Shown one piece after another: positions 42,132 to 51,115 of a stretch of 64,000 nt of DNA (positions within the stretch are counted from its first letter, which is position 1; each line of letters opens with the position of its first letter). The stretch covers positions 1-64,000 of the forward strand of contig CANJUD010000009.1 of assembly GCA_947477885.1 (NCBI GenBank), given 5' to 3'. The notes under the pieces are model-generated. The model worked only from the letters and a program-made list of their open reading frames with translations. It made no database searches and was not told the origin of the DNA. The stretch comes from Bacteroidota bacterium. GTDB taxonomy: Bacteria > Bacteroidota > Bacteroidia > UKL13-3. Both the position numbers and the translations under genes were made by a program.

Positions 42132-42161
42132 ATTCGCCGCGGCGAATCCCCTGAGGGGAGA
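42132..42161. repeat. Palindrome ATTCGCCGCGGCGAAT with CCCCTGAGGGG
   Basis: A perfect 16-base palindrome (42132-42147) is joined to a second, CCCCTGAGGGG, ending at about 42158. It lies 15 bases past the stop of the leftward aldo/keto reductase gene, so it could also act as that gene's 3' hairpin. Confidence 0.7.
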
Positions 42162-42176
42162 CTTAAATAGTACAAT

Positions 42177-43160
42177 CTAATATAATGCTTGAACGGGTTT
42201 ATTGCCGAGTATCATATCAATCCGTTCATTCACCTCAGGCGTGAACAAGGCAATAGCATCCAATGCTTTTAAATTTTCTTCGAGCTGGCTTACTTTGCTG
42301 GCACCGAGGATGGCTGTGGAGACGTGCTCGTTTTTGAGTACCCAGGCCAGGGCCAATACGGGCAATGATATAGAAAGTTCTTCGGCAATAGTTACCAGTT
42401 GTTTTACTTTTTCAATACGGCCGGGCTGGAACATGCGTTCTTTGAGCCACTCCATGCCTTCTATTTGCAGGCGGGTATCGGTGGGTTCGGCAGTATTATA
42501 CTTTCCTGTTAATAATCCGCTGCCCAGTGGGCTCCAGATGGTGGTGCCCAAGCCTTCGTAATTGAATATATGCAGGAGATCTTTCTCCATCTTTTCGCGT
42601 TCGAACATATTATACTGTGGCTGTTCCATTACGGGGCCAATAAGGTGGTGGCGGGCCGCCTCGAGGTGTGCTTGCAATATTTCCTGGGCACTCCACTCGC
42701 TGGTTCCCCAGTATAATATTTTGCCTTGTTGTATGAGGGTGTTCATGGCCCATACCGTTTCAGCAATGGGTGTGGCTTTATCGGGGCGGTGGCAAAAATA
42801 TAAATCTATATAATCGACCTGCAACCGCCTGAGTGCAGCGTGGCAGCCTTCCATTATATGTTTGCGGCTAAGCCCAGTTTGGTTGGGCTTGCTATCCTCG
42901 TAACCAAAAAATACTTTACTACTTACCATATAACTGCTGCGAACCCAATTGGCTTTCTTAAGTATTTCGCCCATTACCAATTCGCTTTGTCCGCGGCTAT
43001 ATATTTCGGCATTATCGAAAAAGTTGATGCCGCTGTCGTAGGCTTTGTGCATGAGTTTTTCGGCGATGCCGTTTTCTATTTGCTTACCAAATGTGAGCCA
43101 GCTGCCAAATGATAGGGCACTAATTTGTATTCCTGTTTTTCCTAGTTTTCTGTATTGCAT
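42177..43160 (-). CDS. Aldo/keto reductase (potassium-channel beta-subunit type)
   Basis: A 327-residue TIM-barrel reductase. The catalytic tetrad is readable: Asp in FFDNAEIYSRGQSE, Tyr in the same segment, Lys in VSSKVFFGYED, His in LYFCHRPDKATP. NADPH-binding region SPLGSGLLTGKYN and the C-terminal VLALAWVLKNEHVSTAILGASKVSQLEENL are typical. The N-terminus MQYRKLGKTGIQISALSFGSW is the standard start. It reduces carbonyl compounds with NADPH; the physiological substrate is unknown. It is alone, with repeats on both flanks. Confidence 0.94.
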   Translation of the reverse strand: MQYRKLGKTGIQISALSFGSWLTFGKQIENGIAEKLMHKAYDSGINFFDNAEIYSRGQSELVMGEILKKANWVRSSYMVSSKVFFGYEDSKPNQTGLSRKHIMEGCHAALRRLQVDYIDLYFCHRPDKATPIAETVWAMNTLIQQGKILYWGTSEWSAQEILQAHLEAARHHLIGPVMEQPQYNMFEREKMEKDLLHIFNYEGLGTTIWSPLGSGLLTGKYNTAEPTDTRLQIEGMEWLKERMFQPGRIEKVKQLVTIAEELSISLPVLALAWVLKNEHVSTAILGASKVSQLEENLKALDAIALFTPEVNERIDMILGNKPVQALY

Positions 43161-43187
43161 GATGCAATATTAGTTAAAAAAACTTGC

Positions 43188-43268
43188 TGTCAGTCTGAGT
43201 TTATCGAAGACGACGAGGAGAAGTACTCGTCCTTTGGTTTGCCGCCCTTCGATAAACTCAGGATGACA
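43188..43268. repeat. 81-base hairpin element (TGTCA-CTGAGTTTATCGAAG)
   Basis: TGTCAGTCTGAGTTTATCGAAG-type left arm (43188-43209, core CTGAGTTTATCGAAG at 43195-43209) pairs with CTTCGATAAACTCAGGATGACA-type right arm (43247-43268), and inner GACGAG and CTCGTC also pair. It lies in the gap between the aldo/keto reductase and DUF817 genes. Confidence 0.8.
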
Positions 43269-43300
43269 AACCAGTAACCAAAACAAATTATATTTGACCC

Positions 43301-44152
43301 GTGGATACTTCTATATTCAAACTACAAACATGGCTGGAGCAGCGATTGCGGCCTCGTGCAGAAAATTCTGTGTGGCATAACCGCATCAATGAACTGCTCG
43401 TTTTTGGATATAAAAATGCAGTGTCGTGTTTGTTTCCGGTTATTATATTTTCATTGCTTGCTTTGTCTAAAATTATTCCTTTGAGTGCAATTCCGCGATA
43501 TGATTTTTTGCTTGCGTGTTGTTTGCTGGTGCAGGCAATATTATATATTACAAAACTGGAAACAGGACGAGAAGTGTTGGTGATTTGCCTGTTTCATATC
43601 ATGGGTTTGTGCATGGAATGGTTCAAGGTTTATCATCATTCGTGGAGTTATCCAGAAGATGCATATACAAAGTTTTTCGGCGTGCCATTATATAGTGGTT
43701 TTATGTATGCATCGGTGGCAAGTTTTATGTGCCAAGCTTGGCGACGTTTTGATCTTGAAATGGAACAGTGGTCTTTGCAATGGGCTGCACTCATTTTAGG
43801 CATTGCTATATATATAAATTTTTTCACACAACATTATATAGGCGATTATCGTTGGTGGCTTGCGGTACTGGTAATTGTGGCTTTCTTCAAATCAAAAGTT
43901 GCATTTACTACCAATACAGTACGCAGAAGAATGCCCGTGGTACTTTCATTTATTTTAATAGGATTTTTTATTTGGCTAGCTGAAAATATAGCCACCTTTT
44001 TCGGTGCGTGGAAATATGCACATCAGCACGATGCATGGAAAACAGTTCATGTACAAAAAATTGGTTCATGGGTATTGATGGCGATAGTAAGTTATATTAT
44101 AGTGGCTGAATTGAAGTTTGCGGAGAAGAAGTTGGGGAAGGTTACAAAGTAG
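43301..44152 (+). CDS. DUF817 membrane protein
   Basis: A 283-residue polytopic membrane protein that matches the DUF817 family as I know it: WLEQRLRPRAENSVWHNRINELLVFGYKNAVSCLFPV, FHIMGLCMEWFKVYHHSWSYPEDAYTKFFGVPLYSGFMYASVASFMCQAWRRF, and WLAENIATFFGAWKYAHQHDAWKTV toward the end. About seven hydrophobic segments are seen. The start is a GTG at 43301, preceded by TATATTTG (43290-43297), so the leader is very short. Function is unknown. Confidence 0.88.
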   Translation: MDTSIFKLQTWLEQRLRPRAENSVWHNRINELLVFGYKNAVSCLFPVIIFSLLALSKIIPLSAIPRYDFLLACCLLVQAILYITKLETGREVLVICLFHIMGLCMEWFKVYHHSWSYPEDAYTKFFGVPLYSGFMYASVASFMCQAWRRFDLEMEQWSLQWAALILGIAIYINFFTQHYIGDYRWWLAVLVIVAFFKSKVAFTTNTVRRRMPVVLSFILIGFFIWLAENIATFFGAWKYAHQHDAWKTVHVQKIGSWVLMAIVSYIIVAELKFAEKKLGKVTK

Positions 44153-44488
44153 GCGAAAAAATGTTTCGTCCTTACGGGACTTATAAGTATTTTCACTAAT
44201 CAGCATAAAAGTCCCACTAGGGACGAGATATTGGTAAAATAATGATCGCCCCCCCCTTGTCCTAAGTCCTGTAGGGACGCAATATTGGTTCACAATGTAT
44301 ATAACTTACTCATAGCTTGTGAATAGTCATACACCCATCATCCCTTAGTTTTGAAACTTGTACAAAAACACTTGGTTTTGGTGCATTATTGCAGTGAAAA
44401 CTATTGGCACGCCATTTGGCAAATAGCGAATCCCAATTTAAAAAATATTCACTGTCAGTTTTTCACACGCTGGCCTAACAAAAAAGAT
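44153..44488. other. Intergenic region upstream of lon
   Basis: It holds a repeat element with three related units (44167-44280) and the lon promoter region. TTGGCACGCCATTTGGC (44404-44420) resembles a sigma-54 -24/-12 site except for one base. No open reading frame with homology is present. The frame extending lon back to 44351 is judged noncoding. Confidence 0.55.
44167..44280. repeat. CGTCC...GGGACTT repeat cluster
   Basis: CGTCCTTACGGGACTT (44167-44182) is followed by the inverse-type AAGTCCCACTAGGGACG (44209-44225), and a third unit, AAGTCCTGTAGGGACGC (44264-44280). The last two are each followed by AxATATTGG. This is a known style of interspersed repeat in Bacteroidota, often in multiple copies. 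The spacing here is 40-55 bases. Confidence 0.7.
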
Positions 44489-46999
44489 ATGATGAGTAAC
44501 GACAATTTTATGTTTGATGAACTGATAGACGACGACAACGATAATACCCCCGAGTTTATACCTTTGATGAGCAATGAGGCCGAGGAAGACATGAGCAAAG
44601 AACCTTTGCCCGCCACCTTGCCCATCCTACCTTTGCGCAATACGGTGTTATTTCCGGGTGTGGTAATTCCTATTACTATTGGTCGTGATAAAAGTATAAA
44701 ACTGATTAAGGAATCTTATAAGAAAGATAAAATAATTGGAGCTGTTTCGCAAAAGGATTCGAATGTAGAAGACCCGAGTTTCAACGATTTGAACGAAGTG
44801 GGAACGGTTGCCAATATTATAAAGATGCTGCGTATGCCCGATGGAAATACGATGGTGATTATACAAGGCAAACGCCGTTTCAAATTGGAGAACGAAGTAT
44901 CGAGTGAACCATTTTTTGTGGGCTCCGTAAAACCATTTGTAGATAAGAAAGATGAGAAGTCGAAGGAGTTCACTGCTTTGATTTCTTCCATCCGCGATAT
45001 GGCTTTGCGTATTATTGATATCAATCCAAACATCCCTTCGGAAGCAGGTTTTGCAATGAAGAATATTAGCAGTCCCAGATTTTTGGTGAACTTTATTTCA
45101 TCGAATATGAATTTGGAGCTGGCCCAGAAGCAAGCCATCCTTTCCATGGACAATTTGGCAGACAGAGCTAAGGCTGTTATAGAACATCTGACCAAAGAAT
45201 TGCAGATGCTGGAAATGAAAATGGAAATACAAAGCAAAGTGCGTGGCGACATGGACAAGCAGCAACGTGAGTATTTCCTAAACCAACAATTGCGTCAGAT
45301 ACAAGAAGAGTTGGGACAAGATTCGCCCGATAAAGAACTGATAAATCTGCGTGAAAAAGGCAAAGAGAAAAAATGGAATAAAGAAATTGGTGAGGCTTTC
45401 AACAAAGAACTTGACAAACTACAACGCATGAATAATATGAGTCCCGATTTTTCTGTCGGACTCAACTATGCTCAAGTATTATTGGACTTACCTTGGAGTG
45501 AATATACAGTTGATAAGCTCGACCTAAAACGTGCAAGAAGGATATTGGACGAAGACCATTTCGGGATGGAAAAAGTGAAGCAGCGTATATTAGAATATTT
45601 GGCGGTGCTCAAATTAAAAGGAGATATGAAAAGCCCCATATTATGTTTGTTCGGCCCTCCGGGAGTTGGAAAAACTTCGCTGGGAAAATCAATTGCAAAA
45701 TCAATTGGACGTAAATATGTGCGCATGTCATTGGGCGGCCTGCATGACGAAGCAGAGATTCGCGGACACAGAAAAACATATATAGGTGCGATGCCCGGGC
45801 GTGTAATACAAAGTTTAAAAAAAGCAAAATCTGCCAATCCTGTTTTTATATTGGATGAAATAGATAAAGTAGGAAGAGATACGAGAGGCGATGTATCATC
45901 AGCATTATTGGAATTATTAGATCCCGAACAAAATAATGCGTTTTATGATAATTATATAGAATTAGAATTCGACTTAAGCAGAGTGATGTTTATTGCCACA
46001 GCAAATAGTTTGGATACTATACAACCAGCTCTTTTGGATAGGATGGAAATTATAGATTTGAGTGGATATACCATTGAAGAAAAAATCGAGATTGCAAAGA
46101 AACATTTGATATCAAAACAAAGAGAAGCACACGGATTGAATGCTCGTAATTTTAAAGTGAGCGATGCGGCGGTGAAAAAAGTGGTAGAAGGATATACAAG
46201 AGAATCGGGTGTGCGTGGATTGGATAAAAAAATTGCCGCACTTGCACGTGCACAAGCTAAAGAAATTGTAATAGGAAATAAACCAGAACCATCAATCGGA
46301 ATTGGCGAAGTGAGCAAACTTCTAGGTGCCGAAAAAGTAGAACTGGAAACATATAATGACAATGATGTAGCCGGCGTAGTAACAGGACTGGCTTGGACTC
46401 CCGTGGGTGGCGAAATTTTATTTATAGAATCTATATTAACCAAAGGTCGGGGCGGTTTAAAGTTGACCGGACAATTGGGCGATGTGATGAAAGAATCTGC
46501 AACCACTGCACTCACATATTTAAAAGCACATGCCACATATTTAAATATAGAACCCGAATCATTTAATCATTGGGATATACACATACATGTGCCCGCAGGT
46601 GCCGTGCCTAAGGATGGCCCATCTGCAGGTGTTACGATGTTGACTTCTTTAGCATCATTATTTACGCAACGAAAAGTGAAAAAGAAATTGGCGATGACTG
46701 GCGAAATAACTTTGCGCGGAAAAGTATTACCTATTGGTGGTGTTAAAGAAAAAATATTGGCAGCACGCCGTGCAGGTATTACAGAAATTATATTATGTAT
46801 TACCAACGAACGCGATGTAAAAGAAATCCCCGACCATTATTTGGAAGGCTTGAAAATACATTATGTAAGCAATATGCTCGAGGTTTTAGATTTGGCTTTA
46901 ACTGATGAAAAAGTAGAAAATCCAATTGATATAAAACCTTATGAAGCCAAAAAGAAAATTGGTTTTGGAATGGCGATGGAAGAAGATAGTTCTATATAA
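44489..46999 (+). CDS. lon: Endopeptidase La (Lon protease)
   Basis: The start at 44489 (or the next ATG at 44492) gives 836 residues, the usual Lon length. A start at 44351 would add 46 residues without homology. Lon N-terminal substrate domain: LPATLPILPLRNTVLFPGVV. AAA+ Walker A: FGPPGVGKTSLGKSIA; Walker B: VFILDEIDKVG. Protease domain: catalytic Ser712 in KDGPSAGVTML and LRGKVLPIGGVKEKILAARRAG, which carries the catalytic Lys. The N-terminus before the domain is strongly acidic (DELIDDDNDNTPEF). It degrades misfolded proteins in the cytoplasm. Confidence 0.96.
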   Translation: MMSNDNFMFDELIDDDNDNTPEFIPLMSNEAEEDMSKEPLPATLPILPLRNTVLFPGVVIPITIGRDKSIKLIKESYKKDKIIGAVSQKDSNVEDPSFNDLNEVGTVANIIKMLRMPDGNTMVIIQGKRRFKLENEVSSEPFFVGSVKPFVDKKDEKSKEFTALISSIRDMALRIIDINPNIPSEAGFAMKNISSPRFLVNFISSNMNLELAQKQAILSMDNLADRAKAVIEHLTKELQMLEMKMEIQSKVRGDMDKQQREYFLNQQLRQIQEELGQDSPDKELINLREKGKEKKWNKEIGEAFNKELDKLQRMNNMSPDFSVGLNYAQVLLDLPWSEYTVDKLDLKRARRILDEDHFGMEKVKQRILEYLAVLKLKGDMKSPILCLFGPPGVGKTSLGKSIAKSIGRKYVRMSLGGLHDEAEIRGHRKTYIGAMPGRVIQSLKKAKSANPVFILDEIDKVGRDTRGDVSSALLELLDPEQNNAFYDNYIELEFDLSRVMFIATANSLDTIQPALLDRMEIIDLSGYTIEEKIEIAKKHLISKQREAHGLNARNFKVSDAAVKKVVEGYTRESGVRGLDKKIAALARAQAKEIVIGNKPEPSIGIGEVSKLLGAEKVELETYNDNDVAGVVTGLAWTPVGGEILFIESILTKGRGGLKLTGQLGDVMKESATTALTYLKAHATYLNIEPESFNHWDIHIHVPAGAVPKDGPSAGVTMLTSLASLFTQRKVKKKLAMTGEITLRGKVLPIGGVKEKILAARRAGITEIILCITNERDVKEIPDHYLEGLKIHYVSNMLEVLDLALTDEKVENPIDIKPYEAKKKIGFGMAMEEDSSI

Positions 47000-47032
47000 T
47001 ATATATGTTGAAAATTATACATCATACTTTAA

Positions 47033-47052
47033 CCCTTCGACTTCGCTCAGGG
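47033..47052. repeat. CCCTTCGACTTCGCTCAGGG palindromic repeat
   Basis: An imperfect palindrome in the gap between lon and comM. CCCTTCGAnnnnnCTCAGGG elements are related to the 43188-43268 element (both contain CTTCGA and CTCAGG), so it appears to be a shortened copy. Confidence 0.5.
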
Positions 47053-47097
47053 CAGCAAGTACCGCTCACTAAGACTTGCAAAAATTTATTATAATAT

Positions 47098-48642
47098 ATG
47101 TTAGTTAAAACCTTTGGCAGTGCGGTATACGGTGTGAGTGCTACCACCATTAGTGTGGAAGTATATGTAGGCCAAGGCGAAAAGTATTATATGGTTGGAT
47201 TACCAGATAATGCGGTAAAAGAAAGTCAGCAAAGAATTGATACCGCACTACGCGAAACAGGATATAAAATGCCACGCCAAAAAGTGGTCGTAAATATGGC
47301 CCCTGCTGATATTCGCAAAGAAGGTTCTGCTTACGATTTACCAATTGCTGTGGGTGTATTAATGGCATCGGGTCAATTGGATCCAATACTTAATGTAGAG
47401 AAATATATTATAATGGGAGAACTCTCTTTAGATGGAGAAGTGAAACCCATTCGTGGCGCATTGCCAATTGCAATACAAGCCAAAAAAGAAAACTATGAAG
47501 GTATTATACTCCCTGCTCAGAATGCTAGAGAGGCGGCTATTGTAAGTGGATTAAAAGTATATGGTGTAAAACATATAAATGACGTGATTGATGTACTAGT
47601 GGGCAGCTCTAGTATTGAACCTTATATAATAAATACCCGAGAAGAATTTGCTGCAAACGAAAATCAATATAATATAGATTTTGCCGATGTACGTGGGCAA
47701 GAAAATATAAAACGTGCGATGGAAATTGCAGCGGCCGGTGGACATAATGTTATATTAATTGGCCCTCCAGGTTCAGGCAAAACGATGCTGGCAAAAAGAC
47801 TTCCCACTATATTACCTCCTATGACTTTGCACGAAGCATTAGAGACTACTAAAATACATTCAGTAGCTGGCAAATTGGGCAAAGAAACTGGTCTGATGCC
47901 GACAAGGCCGTTTCGTTCACCGCATCACACAGTTAGCAATGTAGCGCTCGTTGGCGGTGGCGGAAATCCGCAGCCTGGAGAAATATCATTGGCACATAAC
48001 GGTGTTTTATTTTTAGATGAATTGCCTGAGTTTGATAAGAAAGCTTTGGAGGTGATGCGTCAACCATTGGAGGATAGAAGTGTTGTGATATCTCGTGCAA
48101 AATATTCGATTGAATATCCTGCAAGTTTTATGTTGGTGGCGGCAATGAATCCATGTCCGTGTGGATATTATAATCATCCCGATAAAGAATGCACCTGCCC
48201 GCCCGGAATGGTAGGTAAATATTTGGGACGAGTATCAGGACCCTTACTCGATAGAATTGATATACATATAGAAGTTACACCCGTTGGTTTCGATCAATTA
48301 TCAGATAATAGAAAAGCGGAACCAAGCAAAAATGTGAGAGAGCGTGTGACTGTTGCCAGAGAAAGACAAAGCAAAAGATTTGAAGAAACTGCCGGAGTAT
48401 ATTGTAATGCACAAATGAGCTCATCTGAATTAAGAGAAATTTGCATTATACCTGTTGCAGGACAAAACTTATTAAAAACTGCTATGGAAAAATTAAACTT
48501 ATCAGCCCGTGCTTACGATAGAATATTAAAAGTGAGCCGCACCATTGCCGATTTGGACCAGAGTGAGGATATAAAAATAGAACACTTGGCTGAAGCTATT
48601 CATTACAGGAGTTTGGATAGGGAAGATTGGGCAGGGAAATAA
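47098..48642 (+). CDS. comM: YifB/ComM family Mg-chelatase-like AAA+ ATPase
   Basis: A 514-residue protein with an N-terminal Lon-protease-like domain ([21 protein letters not shown]) and an Mg-chelatase AAA+ domain: Walker [15 protein letters not shown], Walker [12 protein letters not shown], and the C-terminal Cys cluster region [38 protein letters not shown]. The ComM group promotes branch migration during natural transformation. The name YifB is used for uncharacterised members. It follows lon after 98 bases. Confidence 0.94.
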   Translation: MLVKTFGSAVYGVSATTISVEVYVGQGEKYYMVGLPDNAVKESQQRIDTALRETGYKMPRQKVVVNMAPADIRKEGSAYDLPIAVGVLMASGQLDPILNVEKYIIMGELSLDGEVKPIRGALPIAIQAKKENYEGIILPAQNAREAAIVSGLKVYGVKHINDVIDVLVGSSSIEPYIINTREEFAANENQYNIDFADVRGQENIKRAMEIAAAGGHNVILIGPPGSGKTMLAKRLPTILPPMTLHEALETTKIHSVAGKLGKETGLMPTRPFRSPHHTVSNVALVGGGGNPQPGEISLAHNGVLFLDELPEFDKKALEVMRQPLEDRSVVISRAKYSIEYPASFMLVAAMNPCPCGYYNHPDKECTCPPGMVGKYLGRVSGPLLDRIDIHIEVTPVGFDQLSDNRKAEPSKNVRERVTVARERQSKRFEETAGVYCNAQMSSSELREICIIPVAGQNLLKTAMEKLNLSARAYDRILKVSRTIADLDQSEDIKIEHLAEAIHYRSLDREDWAGK

Positions 48643-48746
48643 TCAGTGTGATGGAGACCAGAAAAAAGGTTCTATCCCTATCTTCCTTTTAACAAGAGTG
48701 CTCAAAAATTACTTTATTTAAATACCAAATTTAATAAAACAACAAA

Positions 48747-49670
48747 ATGAAAAAAATGAAATATTACTCTATGGCTTTTTATATAATAGCCTCAATGGGT
48801 GCGAAGGCACAAACCATGACTTACAATACCGAGAAAAATGAATCGGACAAACCCAATTTAATGGTGAATGTGCGTGTGCTTGATTTTAATCTTGGGCAGC
48901 CAACTCTTTCATTGGGTGAAGGGGCTGAAGCAAATTTTCATTTTACTTATTGGGATGGCAAAAAAGGTGTTATCAAAGCAACGAATGAAAGTCTGAACAA
49001 ATTAGCAAATTTCTCAAGTTTTAGATTGGGTGGCCGGTTTCATTTTATCAATAAAAAAGGTACGCATACGATGAAAGCTATAACAGGTACAGACTATGTT
49101 GCAGGAGGAACTGTTACGCATTTTTTACCCATGGAAGTTCCATGTCGCAGTATAGTGGCACTACATTTTGGATTGGAGCATTATAAAACTCCTGTAAAAT
49201 ATAAAAATGGATTTACTGGCGCAGGCCAGCTTGCCTCCAGCTCAACAACTGATTTGACAAAAGGTACTAAAAATAGTGAATGGGGTTCGGGCACTAATTT
49301 AAATGTATTCATGTTATACGGTGGTTTGTAGTTTGTGAAAATATTGAAAACCACAATGACTTCAGTCGGAGACAAATGGCACTTTAACTGGTGCCGCCAC
49401 GCATATATAGATTTCCTATTTGCTCCTGTTGTCAATTTTCAAAATATTATGCTGGGCACCAATAATTATATAGTGCAAGGAGCTGGCACTTCTGGTTTTG
49501 ATAAAAGTGCAATCGGTGCTAAATTTGGCATGAACGTGATGAATAGAAAAAAAATGAGTATGCGTTTTGAAATAGGTATATTACCAGGACTTGCTGGAAG
49601 AGGATTTTTTACTACTGCATCTTTTGGAATTCCTATTATAAAGCAAGTGCATTATAAAAAATTGTTTTAA
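48747..49670 (+). pseudogene. Outer-membrane beta-barrel-type gene interrupted by an in-frame stop
   Basis: The first reading (48747-49331) has a signal peptide (MKKMKYYSMAFYIIASMGAKA) and 194 residues ending NVFMLYGGL, then TAG at 49329-49331. The same frame stays open for another 113 codons to 49670 (FVKILKTTMTSVGDKWHFNW; then HAYIDFLFAPVVNFQNIM; ending SFGIPIIKQVHYKKLF) with the aromatic-alternating strands of an outer-membrane barrel. The two halves read as one protein of about 307 residues. A single point change would restore it. True nonsense mutation or sequence error cannot be separated here. Confidence 0.75.
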
Positions 49671-49675
49671 TATTT

Positions 49676-50617
49676 TTAATTCCGTTTAGCTAACATCCTC
49701 CTACCTAAAATAGAAAAATTGGAAGAGAATCTAAAATCGAAATAAGTTTGTTCAACTGCACCAAAGCCAATGTTAAATCGTGCAACTGCAGGTATCATAC
49801 TGCCTTCAAAGTCTAATATATAATCTCTACCTGAGTATTTTTTTATAACCTCATCCATCATATAAAATAGTGCACAGTTTTGTTTGGCTTGTCCTATAGC
49901 TGCACTCAGCATATAATATATTTGATTATCATATATTATAAACACTGAAACTGCTTCTATTTGTTTTGTGTCTGGATTATTATATATATATACTTCTTGA
50001 TTAAATTCTTTCAGCTTTAACAAACTTGAAAGCCTATCAAAGTCCGGCATTTGCACATGGGGTGTGCGATGGCCGTAGTTGCTTTTGTAAAAATCCAAGG
50101 CTATATCAATATCATTTTGTACAGTAATATTTGCTGCGGTGTTATATCCCTTTTTAATGCTTTGTTTACATTTGACACTATAGTTTTTAAATATAGTATG
50201 ATAATCATCTGCTAAATTTAGTATTTGGTTTGTTTTATTTTTTACTATATGTTTTTTATCAATGATTATTTCACCTTCATTAGTATGATTATAATAATTT
50301 AATTGTATATTGCCATACTTATAAAGTTTTGATATTAGTGCGAAAAAATCTACATGGTTTTTTGTATCATATTCTTTTGTATGAAAAACACCCAATTGCT
50401 GACAAAAGAAAGGTTGATACAAATACATCACACCAAGTCTTGTTTTAAAAGGCAAGGGCATCACAGCTTCATAATCATTATATACAATTGCATCGCATTC
50501 ACACGCAATGTTTAGGTAATTATATAATGCGTATATTTTTCTATTTGCAGCATTAGAAATACAGTTATCCCATTTACCTGGATCAATGTCTTTATGCTTT
50601 ACAAATTTTGCAGCCAA
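49676..50617 (-). CDS. GNAT/FemAB-like acyltransferase
   Basis: A 313-residue protein with the two-lobed pattern of FemAB/GNAT-type proteins found in Bacteroidota: WDNCISNAANRKIYALYNYL, EAVMPLPFKTRLGVMYLYQP at the first lobe, YHTIFKNYSVKCKQSIKKGY, and EAVSVFIIYDNQIYYMLSAAI and YILDFEGSMIPAVARFNIGFGA in the second. The substrate is unknown; relatives add amino acids to peptidoglycan or act in lipid or surface-polymer synthesis. It follows ispF by 11 bases and probably belongs to the porU-porV-ispF transcript. No signal peptide is present, so it is cytoplasmic. Confidence 0.75.
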   Translation of the reverse strand: MAAKFVKHKDIDPGKWDNCISNAANRKIYALYNYLNIACECDAIVYNDYEAVMPLPFKTRLGVMYLYQPFFCQQLGVFHTKEYDTKNHVDFFALISKLYKYGNIQLNYYNHTNEGEIIIDKKHIVKNKTNQILNLADDYHTIFKNYSVKCKQSIKKGYNTAANITVQNDIDIALDFYKSNYGHRTPHVQMPDFDRLSSLLKLKEFNQEVYIYNNPDTKQIEAVSVFIIYDNQIYYMLSAAIGQAKQNCALFYMMDEVIKKYSGRDYILDFEGSMIPAVARFNIGFGAVEQTYFDFRFSSNFSILGRRMLAKRN

Positions 50618-50628
50618 TTATAATACTA

Positions 50629-51108
50629 TTATTTTGATTTCAAAAGAGCCACAGCATAAGCTGTTACGCCTTCTTCTCTACCTACAAAACCTATTTGCTC
50701 ATTAGTAGTGGCTTTAATAGAAACTGCGTCTATATCTGTTTTTAAAATTGGAGCAAGTGTTTCCATCATGTTTGTTATATGCGGATTGATTTTAGGCTTT
50801 TCGAGACAAAGTGTACAATCTATATTTTCTACTTGCCAGTTTTTTTCATCAAGAAGTATGATAACTTTTTTTAATAGTTCTTTACTGTCAATTCCCTTAA
50901 AATCGGAACTAGTATCGGGGAAATGGAAACCTATATCACGCAAATTTGCAGCTCCTAATAAGGCATCACAAATAGCGTGGATCAAAACATCGCCATCACT
51001 GTGGGCTACTGTTCCTTTTATATGTGGAATTAAAACACCTCCTAACCACAGCTCCTCGCCTTCCTTCAAGCGGTGTACATCGAACCCAAACCCAACACGG
51101 ATTTTCAA
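50629..51108 (-). CDS. ispF: 2-C-methyl-D-erythritol 2,4-cyclodiphosphate synthase
   Basis: A 159-residue enzyme of normal IspF length. The metal site and signature are complete: GFGFDVHRLKEGEELWLGGV, AHSDGDVLIHAICDALLGAANLRDIGFHFPDT, and ATTNEQIGFVGREEGVTAYAVALL at the C-terminus. It makes the cyclodiphosphate in the MEP isoprenoid pathway, so the organism uses that route. It lies 8 bases after porV in one transcript, an unrelated function carried with the secretion genes. Confidence 0.97.
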   Translation of the reverse strand: MKIRVGFGFDVHRLKEGEELWLGGVLIPHIKGTVAHSDGDVLIHAICDALLGAANLRDIGFHFPDTSSDFKGIDSKELLKKVIILLDEKNWQVENIDCTLCLEKPKINPHITNMMETLAPILKTDIDAVSIKATTNEQIGFVGREEGVTAYAVALLKSK

Positions 51109-51115
51109 AACTAAA

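Larger units (their letters stand above)
41561..42176. other. 616-base intergenic region rich in repeats
   Basis: No gene is supported. From left to right: a short heptad copy ending in AGTGGCTGACGCA (41625-41659), GATTxACGGATTxCACGG-like direct repeats (about 41671-41706), a GTGAGCGGAGTCGAACC stretch (41743-41760), an AGCGGA-type repeat (41981-42083) and a palindrome ATTCGCCGCGGCGAAT (42132-42147). The composition suggests a landing zone for small mobile repeats. Confidence 0.65.

Noticed and set aside
44351-44488. N-terminal extension of Lon to position 44351
   Set aside because: The extra 46 residues lack Lon homology and cover a likely promoter region.
44716-45258. Antisense reading frame (180 codons) inside lon
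   Set aside because: Same reason: conserved sense gene, and no domain or promoter for the opposite strand.
45952-46536. Antisense reading frame (194 codons) inside lon
   Set aside because: It follows from the codon bias of lon and has no homology signal or start context.
49335-49670. Independent gene starting with GTG at 49335
   Set aside because: It is in the same frame directly after a stop of a protein with matching barrel features, and has no signal peptide. It is better read as the second half of a broken gene.
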